DNA of 49,953 nt from the NCBI RefSeq assembly GCF_900107105.1, contig NZ_FNOT01000023.1:1-49953 (forward strand). Reading direction: 5' to 3'. Below are positions 43,099 through 49,953 of this stretch, piece by piece. Position 1 is the stretch's first letter. The number at the start of each line of letters is the position of its first letter. The notes under the pieces were generated by a model. It ran no database searches. It had not been told where the DNA came from and saw only the letters and a list, made by a program, of their open reading frames with translations. Origin of the DNA: Geodermatophilus africanus (GTDB lineage: Bacteria; Actinomycetota; Actinomycetes; Mycobacteriales; Geodermatophilaceae). A program made the translations under genes and the position numbers.

Positions 43099-45090
43099 CG
43101 CAAAGCCGCAGGTCAATTGGCCTGTCAGCCCTCCTGGAGAAGGTCTGGAGGATCCTCCGGACGGCCCGTTTGAACCCTCCCAGGACCCCTGTTTTCCGCT
43201 GCGTGGGTCATGGATGGGTCACGTCGGGCGGCTCGATACGGCCAGGTGGGAGCCCTCCTTCGGCCCTCGAGGAGGCCTATCCCGTGACCACAAGTGGTCA
43301 CGGGGTGAGCTGGAGGCCGTGCCGAGCGGCGATCCGCCGAGCGACCTCCCCATCGGCAGTGTCAGCCGCTCCGCCGCGGCCCGGCTGTAGATGACGACGG
43401 CGAACACCGTGTACCGACACAGCGGGGTCTGCCACCAGCCGGCGTCGCTGGGCAGATCGCGCTACAGGCCGCCGCGCATGCAGGCGGCGGCGTACAGGGC
43501 GTACTGGCCGTTGCCGGTGCTCGACGCGACCGCGGAACGTCACCTCCGGCAGGTAGCGCTCGCGCAGCCCCTTGTAGCCCAGCGGCCCGGCGCCGGCCGG
43601 GCAGGCGAGATCGAGCGCCGTGACGGCCATGAACGAGGTCGCAACTGACGACCCGAACAAACGGCGGGACGCGGCGGACTCGAACCACCGCCCGTCGTCG
43701 CTGAGTTCAACCCTGACCCTTGGCAGCGCAACCGCTGGCCTCCCGACGGGGGCGGAGGTGATGACCCGAAGGAGCGGCAGAGCTACTCGTCCGCGGGTCG
43801 CTCATGATGTGTGGCTCATCTGGGTTACGGCACTCGGTCCCTCGCCGGCCTAGTGCTGCGGAGGTGATGGCGATCTGCCAGCCACCGTTGCGCGCGGTAC
43901 CGCCCGCGCGGCCATCACCTGCTGCCTATGGCGGGGCCTGAATGCAGCGGGCGTCCTCGGCCCTGCGGTAATGGCGGGCCCGGAGTCCGTCGACGCCGCC
44001 GAGGCGTATCAGGCCGGGGGGCTCAGCGCTCCTCTCGATCGGCGGGGTTGCCTAGGGCAGGGGGAGGAAGGCGACATGCGATCCCACTCGTCGTGGAACG
44101 CATGTCACTGAGGAGGCGGTGTCCGATGGCGCGCGACAGCCTCAGCATGCCTCGCACCCGGTCCGGACGGACTCCATATCCCGGCCGATGGTCTAAGCCG
44201 TGTTCGTCGGCCCGTCGCGGGACCGACACGGAATCCCGGGCTGAACATCGAGATGCCGTGTCGTCGACCCGTGGCGGTGGAATTGGGGGCTGGGTAGTCA
44301 GTGGCGGGCAGTACGGCCGAGGTGGGACGGATCGCTGGGGGAGGACAGCATGGCCAGCAAGCCGGAAACCGCCGAGGAGCAGGAGGCGATCGCCACTGTC
44401 GACCAGGTGCGCCGCAGGCGGTGGCGCCGCGCGGGGGACGCCTCAGCTGGCGCACACCACCGCGGCTTAGGCGCGCAAGCTCCATCCGCGGGCGTGTTGT
44501 TCGGCCCTGCCTCGTGGGCAACCTCGTCACCACGGTCGCGGTTGGTGTGCCGGCGTCATGGCGTGGCACGGCCACACCGTTGCAGACATGCACCACCACG
44601 CTGTTCCTGCCATTGGCCGACCAGCCGGCACCCTCCGCCAGCGCACCGAGCCCACCTTGACCAGAAGGCCATCCCAACCTCGCTCAGGCTGGCCGACCAA
44701 CCCCGCATGCTGGCGGCCAACGCCCGCCGCCACACCGGCACCAGCGGGCCTAGTGACACCCCTGTCACCAGGCTGATGGCCGTCCTCGCAGCTCAACCCA
44801 GCCCTTCGCCGCCCAGATCACCGAGACCACTGCACACGCCCGCATCGATGCTGGGGCCCTTGCACGACACAGGACCACCTGCTACTGCACACCTCAAGGA
44901 TCAACGATTACGGGTCAGGACCCGCCGCTCAACCAACACGACCCAGGTCAGGGTCAGGAGTGGTTGACGACGTGCGTCAGCGGGTCAACGCTACTCGCAG
45001 CCCGAGAGGCGTTCCGCGCAGGCTGCGGCGGCAATCGGTCGAACAAGTCGGCCCTAACACTACCAAGCGAGCCGGTCGGACGGCGGACCA
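43099..45090. other. About 2 kb of decayed DNA without an intact gene
   Basis: No complete gene is supported. The minus strand at about 43310-43500 shows protein-like text broken over frames (DAGWWQTPLCRYTVFAVVIY, SRAAAERLTLPMG), interrupted by a stop. At 44350 an ATG with GGGGGAGG upstream opens MASKPETAEEQEAIATVDQV, but the coding look ends after about 30 codons. These are likely remnants of mobile-element genes. Confidence 0.45.
43281..43304. promoter_or_regulatory. 11-bp perfect inverted repeat
   Basis: CCCGTGACCAC (43281-43291) and GTGGTCACGGG (43294-43304) are separated by AA. With such a short centre it is more likely a dimeric protein-binding site than a terminator. No intact gene lies next to it. 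Confidence 0.45.
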
Positions 45091-46812
45091 TTGAAAGCGT
45101 ACTTGTCATCAACCTTCCGGGACCTGGTGGTACACCGGGACCGCGCCTACCGAGCACTTCGCAGCCTCAACTTCGACGTCATCGCCATGGAAGACTATGT
45201 AGCCGCGGATGAGCGACCCGTTGATCGATGCCTGTCCGACGTCGCCTCTGCCGACCTTTATGTCGGCCTTTTCGCCTTTCGCTACGGCTACATCCCGGAC
45301 ACGAACAACCCGGAGCGTCGTTCCATAACAGAATTGGAATATCAGCAGGCTGTGAGAAGTGGTGTACCCCGGCTCATATTTATGGTTCCACAGCATGCCA
45401 AGTGGGAGGTGCAGTTCCTCGACGCTCTAACTGGAGAGGGCGACAGGGGCGAGCGCATCAACATACTGCGCATGACGGTGAGCAAGGAACGACTCGTTGG
45501 CGAGTTTGCAACTCCGGATCAGCTCGGGGCAGCCCTGGCTAGCAGCGCCTCGAACTGGCTACTCAGGCAGCAGGGAGTAGCGCCAGCCCACAGAAATGCG
45601 ACGAATTTTGTGGCACCTCATCCTCGACAGCTTCGGTCTGATCTACTTTTGCTGCACGCCCCGGCTGACGGCCCTCCCGCAGCAGCCCTTACCGAGGCGC
45701 TATCCAGTGTCTGGAAGGTGCGGCCCTCAGCTACTGGCTTGAAGGCGGCTTCCGCGGACGAGTTCAAAGAATTGGATCGACTGGCCACATCAGCCCGACT
45801 CGCTGCGGTCCTTTTGACGCCCTCGTCCCTGACCCTCCTGACCGAGGATTCCATCCGATCGCGGCGGTCGCTGGGGTTGGCGCGTGACCGTACTGGTGGA
45901 CTAGTCGGCATTGCTATGACAGACGTCCCCTCGGACGAGGCTAAGAGCTGGGGTCTCACCAGCGTGGTCGGTCGACCGTCGCCAAGCAATGTCCAAGACA
46001 TCTCGGGTCTAGCTTCGCCTTTGCACTTGCACCTTGTAGAAAACCTTGGCTTACCGACTGCCCCAGAGATTGGCCTGCCCGTCGTGACGGTGGCAATGAC
46101 GGCGATGGAGGCGGCCGACCTGCTCGCGAACCCGCCGGAACCGGTAGCCGCCCTTCTGGAACTTGTCGGCGAGTTCGGCTCGCGCTGGATAATGGACCGA
46201 TACGGGCCAACGCGTTCGAAGTGGCGGCCGTTCGTCGACAGCGACGAGACGATCGAGCAGATTTTGACGGCTGGGGTTGCCGGCGTTACTCGGGGTGCTG
46301 ACAGCCTTCGGGGACGAAGTGTCAGAATTCAGCCCTACCCTCTGGACGCACTCCTCCCCGACACCATCTTGACCATGTGGCCAATCTATCAAACTATTGC
46401 CCAAACTGGGTGCTTGGTAGTTGTCGACGAGTTGTCACTGTTCCACGAACAGGTGCGCCAACTTCTCATTAGCTCCCCCCTACTAACGGGCGAGCAGGTG
46501 GCCTTCGTCACACTGTCACCCCTCGACCCTTCCGCTGGCCACCCGCACTTGTTGATTCGCCAGCAGTTGGACGCATATCTGACGCAGGCAACTCGGCGCT
46601 TCAGTGAAATCCTCGACCCGCTTTGCGAGATAGGTATTCCGGAGCGCCGGAGGCTGAACCGGTGGCTCTACGGCAGTCTTCCTCGTGCTGTCGTAGCCTT
46701 CCGTGACGCGAACCGAGACCCCGATAAGATTCGCGATCTGGCCGAGGAGCTAGGTGTACAACCGAACCCGGCTCTGGGGCGGCTCATTGCCGGGGAAGCG
46801 GGTCCCGGATGA
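45091..46812 (+). CDS. DUF4062 / TIR-like protein with an unknown C-terminal domain, first gene of a putative conflict system
   Basis: The 573-residue protein opens with a DUF4062 domain, a TIR-like fold typical of STAND-linked conflict proteins: MKAYLSSTFRDLVVHRDRAY, ADERPVDRCLSDVASADLYV, GLFAFRYGYIP, SITELEYQQAVRSGVPRLIF. A second alpha/beta domain at about 185-310 (LLLLHAPADGPPAAALTEAL ... DRLATSARLAAVLLTPSSLT) also looks TIR-like. Residues from about 320 to 573 (PYPLDALLPDTILTMWPIYQ, CLVVVDELSLFHEQVRQLLI) match no family I know. The start is TTG 45091, inferred because the DUF4062 fold begins there. GGCGGA is the only upstream site. The stop overlaps the next start (ATGA), so the two proteins are probably made together. 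GC content is visibly lower than in the catabolic genes. Confidence 0.82.
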   Translation: MKAYLSSTFRDLVVHRDRAYRALRSLNFDVIAMEDYVAADERPVDRCLSDVASADLYVGLFAFRYGYIPDTNNPERRSITELEYQQAVRSGVPRLIFMVPQHAKWEVQFLDALTGEGDRGERINILRMTVSKERLVGEFATPDQLGAALASSASNWLLRQQGVAPAHRNATNFVAPHPRQLRSDLLLLHAPADGPPAAALTEALSSVWKVRPSATGLKAASADEFKELDRLATSARLAAVLLTPSSLTLLTEDSIRSRRSLGLARDRTGGLVGIAMTDVPSDEAKSWGLTSVVGRPSPSNVQDISGLASPLHLHLVENLGLPTAPEIGLPVVTVAMTAMEAADLLANPPEPVAALLELVGEFGSRWIMDRYGPTRSKWRPFVDSDETIEQILTAGVAGVTRGADSLRGRSVRIQPYPLDALLPDTILTMWPIYQTIAQTGCLVVVDELSLFHEQVRQLLISSPLLTGEQVAFVTLSPLDPSAGHPHLLIRQQLDAYLTQATRRFSEILDPLCEIGIPERRRLNRWLYGSLPRAVVAFRDANRDPDKIRDLAEELGVQPNPALGRLIAGEAGPG

Positions 46813-49800
46813 TCGTGACGTTTTACTCCTATAAGGGCGGTGTGGGACGGTCTATGGCGCTGGCTAATGTCAGTGACCTAATGGCCCGCAGCGGTCTTCG
46901 CGTTCTGATCATCGACTTCGATCTGGAGGCACCTGGTCTAGAGCACTTCTTTCCAGTTGACCACGACGCAGTCGGCGGCCACGAAGGACTGCTGGACTTG
47001 CTGCTGACCTTCAAATATTCAATGTCGACCAATGCCTCCGGCTCGGAGGAGCGGAACGCCTTTAAGCAGTTGGATCGATTCCTGGTTAACGTTTACCCGT
47101 TCCGCGACGGTGCCGGTGGGATTGATCTCCTTCCGGCTGGAAAGCGGTCGTCCGATGAGCAGATCGGCCGCTATGGCGAGGAGCTGCGGCGGTTCGACTG
47201 GACCGACTTCTACTTCGCCTGGTCAGGAGAGCTATTCTTCGAATGGCTCCGTCGCGCTCTCGCTGATCACTATGACGTCGTCCTTGTGGATAGCCGCACG
47301 GGCGTTACAGAGATGGGCGGCGTCTGTGCGTACCAGCTTGCTGATGCCATCGTGGTGCTTTGTGCGGCAAATCTTCAAAATATGGCCGGTACGGAGGCGA
47401 TGGTCCGACACTTCCTTTCGCCGCAAGTGCGCGCCGTTCGGGGTGATCGTCCGATTGATGTGCTGATCGTGCCTGCGCGTGTCGACCAGGAGGACAGCTC
47501 GCTCCGCAGCATCTTCGAGCAGCGATTTGAGGAGCGCTTTGGGCACTACCTGCCTGTCGCGCTTGCCAGCGAGCAGTTGCGGTTGTGGGATCTGCAGATC
47601 CCGTATGAGCCGCGATACGCCTTTGATGAACAAGTGGTGACCGACCCTAGTCGCTCTGCGGAGCGCCGAGGCCTGGCCGCAGCTTACGACAAGCTGCTTA
47701 AGGGTATCGCAATCCTTGCGTCGGACGACAGTCCGCTCGGCGCGCTGGGCCCCAGGAGGAGCGTAAACCGCTCGGAACATCTGTCGGAGCCTGTTGAGAC
47801 CCGGTACGACCCCACGAAGCGCTTTGCGTCAGTTGATGTTTTTATCTCCTTCGGACTTGGCTCCGAGCAAAGTGCAACAGAGATCCGAGAGGTGCTGTCG
47901 CGCCAGGGGCTATCAGTGGCGATGTCACCCGACCCTGTAACTCGGGACGCTACTTACACGCGCGCGGCCGCGGACCTCATTCAATCGGCCAGGGTCGGGC
48001 TCTTACTAATCACTGCTGAGGGGGATCGTTCCCCGTGGCGACAACGAGAGATGGACCAACTCTTATCTTCATCTTTTAGGTTGGCCGTCCTCCCTGTGGT
48101 GCTTCCGGGTGCCAATCCTGAACAAATTCCACCGCCCCTTCGCGGTCTAGCCTTCTTGGACTTCCGAAGCAGTGGAATCGACGCAGTCAGGTTGCTGGCT
48201 TCTATCCAAGCAGCAAACGCCCGCGCCGCGTCTACCTCTGCATCCGTCCGTCACCTTGAGCGGAACCCCTACCGCGGATTAGCCCCATTCCGCGAAGAAG
48301 ACCAGGACGTCTACCTCGGGCACGAGGCGGACGTAGACGTGATCCTCCATCGACTCGGTATTCAAGGCGCCTGCTCGATCGTCGGCCCGCCAGGCATTGG
48401 CAAGACCAGCCTCGTCTTCGCCGGGGTGGTACCGGCCCTGCGACGGGGCGCCCTACCTGGAAGCGAGCGCTGGCCTGTGGTGCCAGTGCGGCTTGGCAAT
48501 CAACCGCGGTCGTCCGTCATTGAGGCACTGACCCGACTCGCAGCCGGAACGCCGGGGGAGATCCGCAATGAACTCGCTGATGACGCTAATGCGCTGACCG
48601 ACTTGCTGCGCGAGCGTTTCGCGAGGATTGTTCTGGTCATTGATCATGTTGAGGAATTGTGGACGCGGGCAGGAACGGTCGAGCGAGGCCACTTCAGTGA
48701 GTACATCAACGATCTCTGCAGGTTGGGCGGCGGGACAATTGTGTCATTGTGGATTGTTCGGTCTGGCCATCGCGAAGGCGCGAGGCGCACGACCGGAGTT
48801 GTTGGTCAGGTTTTCACAGACCCGGTCTTGATCGGTCCGCTTGATGAGGGGCAGCTTCGGACGGCTATCGAGGTTCCAGCCCTCCGTCTTGGGCTGGCTT
48901 TTGAGCCCGGACTCATAGATAGGCTGTTAACCGACCTGTCCGATGCGCCAGGAGCGCTCAAATTGACCCTGTCGCAGCTCGTGTTGCATGAGCTGTGGGA
49001 GAACCAGCGGGACGGTTATCTCACACATGCGTCGTACGAGGCACATGGGGCCCTGCGGGCCCTCATCGATCGTGCTGACGCGACAATGGAATCTCTGCCA
49101 GCGGCCGAACGCCCCCTGGCGCTCCAAACCCTCCTCAAGTTGGTTGTGATCGATGAACAGGGCCAGCTAATCCGTAAGCAGGTGCGGCGCAACACATTGA
49201 GTGCCGAGGAGGAGGTAGCGATCTCCGCGTTCGTCGACGCGTCCCTGCTCGTCGGCGATCAAAGTCCTGCCGCTGCGGCCGAGGATGCCACCATAAGGGT
49301 GGCGCACGAGGCGCTCCTTCACCAGTGGCCACCCCTTTGCGACGCGATCGAGGACAGCTGGCTCAAGCTCCAGCTGCGCTCCGACCTGGAGCGACTGGCC
49401 GCCGACTGGCAGCAGAGTCGACGTAATGAGTCCTACCTGCTGCGTGGCAGGCGGCTGGACCAGATGAACCAATGGGCAACTCAGCACCCAGGAGAGCTTG
49501 GCCCACTCGAACAAGAATTCCTTGAGGCCAGCGGAGGACTGGCAACCCGCGAGCTGGAGGCCACCCGCCGCCGCAACCGACGCCTCCGCACGCTGGCCGG
49601 TGGCCTGGCGCTATTGCTGGTGGTCGCCCTACTGGTGAGTGTGTTGGCTGTGAACGCGAGACGGGAGGCTCAGGCGCAAAGCCGGCTGGCGCTGTCCCGG
49701 CAGGTCGCTGGAGAAGCCGAGCAACTGGTAAACACCCGACCGGACACCGCCATTCTAGCCGGTCTGCAGAGCCTCAGTCTCGCCCGCGATCATGAGGCGG

Positions 49801-49953
49801 CTCCATCAAGCGGCCTAATTACTGCGCTCGCCCGCGTCACGCATGCCTCCCAGCAACTGGCCGGCCACGCCGGGGCGGTGTACGGAGTGGCGTTCAGCCG
49901 CGACGGCCGGCTGCTGGCCACCGCCAGCCAGGACGGCACCCTGCGGCTGTGGA
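46809..49953 (+). CDS. KGGVGR P-loop - TIR - nSTAND1 - TM - WD40 multidomain protein (runs off the window)
   Basis: More than 1,048 residues. Residues 1-300 are a MinD/ParA-like ATPase with variant Walker A YSYKGGVGRSMALAN (K9 onward, Arg in place of the second Lys), Walker B-like VLIIDFDLEAPGLEHFF and VVLVDSRTGVTEMGG. Residues 340-470 are a TIR domain: SVDVFISFGLGSEQSATEIR, VGLLLITAEGD, SPWRQREMDQLL with candidate catalytic Glu. From about 486 an nSTAND1 module reads NPYRGLAPFREEDQDVYLGH, Walker A VGPPGIGKTSLVFAG, Walker B IVLVIDHVEELWT. A single transmembrane helix lies near 927-948 (LAGGLALLLVVALLVSVLAV). The first WD40 repeat, LAGHAGAVYGVAFSRDGRLL, is cut by the window end. The ATG overlaps the upstream stop by four bases. 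The order resembles NLR-like sensors: WD40 senses, STAND oligomerises, TIR executes. Confidence 0.88.
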   Translation, partial: MIVTFYSYKGGVGRSMALANVSDLMARSGLRVLIIDFDLEAPGLEHFFPVDHDAVGGHEGLLDLLLTFKYSMSTNASGSEERNAFKQLDRFLVNVYPFRDGAGGIDLLPAGKRSSDEQIGRYGEELRRFDWTDFYFAWSGELFFEWLRRALADHYDVVLVDSRTGVTEMGGVCAYQLADAIVVLCAANLQNMAGTEAMVRHFLSPQVRAVRGDRPIDVLIVPARVDQEDSSLRSIFEQRFEERFGHYLPVALASEQLRLWDLQIPYEPRYAFDEQVVTDPSRSAERRGLAAAYDKLLKGIAILASDDSPLGALGPRRSVNRSEHLSEPVETRYDPTKRFASVDVFISFGLGSEQSATEIREVLSRQGLSVAMSPDPVTRDATYTRAAADLIQSARVGLLLITAEGDRSPWRQREMDQLLSSSFRLAVLPVVLPGANPEQIPPPLRGLAFLDFRSSGIDAVRLLASIQAANARAASTSASVRHLERNPYRGLAPFREEDQDVYLGHEADVDVILHRLGIQGACSIVGPPGIGKTSLVFAGVVPALRRGALPGSERWPVVPVRLGNQPRSSVIEALTRLAAGTPGEIRNELADDANALTDLLRERFARIVLVIDHVEELWTRAGTVERGHFSEYINDLCRLGGGTIVSLWIVRSGHREGARRTTGVVGQVFTDPVLIGPLDEGQLRTAIEVPALRLGLAFEPGLIDRLLTDLSDAPGALKLTLSQLVLHELWENQRDGYLTHASYEAHGALRALIDRADATMESLPAAERPLALQTLLKLVVIDEQGQLIRKQVRRNTLSAEEEVAISAFVDASLLVGDQSPAAAAEDATIRVAHEALLHQWPPLCDAIEDSWLKLQLRSDLERLAADWQQSRRNESYLLRGRRLDQMNQWATQHPGELGPLEQEFLEASGGLATRELEATRRRNRRLRTLAGGLALLLVVALLVSVLAVNARREAQAQSRLALSRQVAGEAEQLVNTRPDTAILAGLQSLSLARDHEAAPSSGLITALARVTHASQQLAGHAGAVYGVAFSRDGRLLATASQDGTLRLW

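Noticed and set aside
43663..43690. T-arm-like sequence (GGTGG-TTCGAGT-CCGCC on the minus strand) suggesting a third tRNA remnant
   Set aside because: No matching anticodon arm or recognisable tRNA identity could be built around it, so it may be chance.
44350..44967. Open frame of 205 codons with a good ribosome site
   Set aside because: Only the first 30 or so codons look protein-like. The rest is low-complexity Arg/Pro/Ser text. It is mentioned only within the decayed region.

Overview
The window is about 50 kb of very GC-rich DNA (hand counts of single lines give about 73% in the catabolic operon and about 58% near the right end), with C/G-ending codons, GGAGG-type ribosome sites, frequent GTG/TTG starts and mycofactocin-linked gene families. 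This fits a high-GC actinobacterium. The genus cannot be named from what is visible. No rRNA, complete tRNA or CRISPR array was seen.

Left part (1-16.7 kb): a truncated IS256-type transposase, a BCCT osmolyte transporter, an operon of an MHS-type MFS transporter and a fused CoA-transferase, then ordinary housekeeping-like genes (RibD/DHFR-like reductase, group III phosphofructokinase, alpha/beta hydrolases, cupin, PPOX flavoprotein). These are interleaved with gene debris: two GntP permease halves in opposite orientation, a flavin/NAD domain fragment, an integrase tail, a short-chain dehydrogenase head and a transposase tail.

Middle (16.7-39.5 kb): a catabolic region. The minus-strand side carries an MftD-like flavoprotein, a TfdB-like phenol hydroxylase, a MoxR/VWA pair directly downstream of a broken mycofactocin maturase (mftC) tail, an EthD protein, a mycofactocin-type SDR, a YceI protein, a SnoaL protein and a second class A FAD monooxygenase. 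Divergently transcribed on the plus strand are SnoaL, KstD-like FAD dehydrogenase, SnoaL, a second mycofactocin-type SDR, acetoacetyl-CoA synthetase, an NmrA-like protein, an FAH-family hydrolase and a 2-oxo-acid dehydrogenase E1-like/transketolase-like protein. A FadR-type GntR regulator follows. Two identical 17-bp operator candidates in opposite orientation bracket the divergent control region (28.15 and 28.45 kb), with related sites before the TfdB-like gene and the regulator gene. The likely theme is hydroxylation, dehydrogenation and C-C cleavage of a cyclic or aromatic compound, with acetoacetate activated to the CoA level. The substrate is not identifiable from sequence alone.

Right part (39.9-50 kb): an integrase module (zinc-ribbon protein, excisionase, integrase with one frameshift) ends at a 3' fragment of tRNA-Pro(GGG). 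About 0.55 kb further on is a 3' fragment of tRNA-Gly, then about 2 kb of decayed DNA. The last 4.9 kb, of lower GC, holds two translationally coupled genes. One encodes DUF4062 plus a TIR-like domain plus an unknown C-terminal domain. The other encodes a giant protein running KGGVGR P-loop - TIR - nSTAND1 NTPase - transmembrane helix - WD40, cut by the window end. This pair is the best candidate for an undescribed conflict/defence or signalling system.
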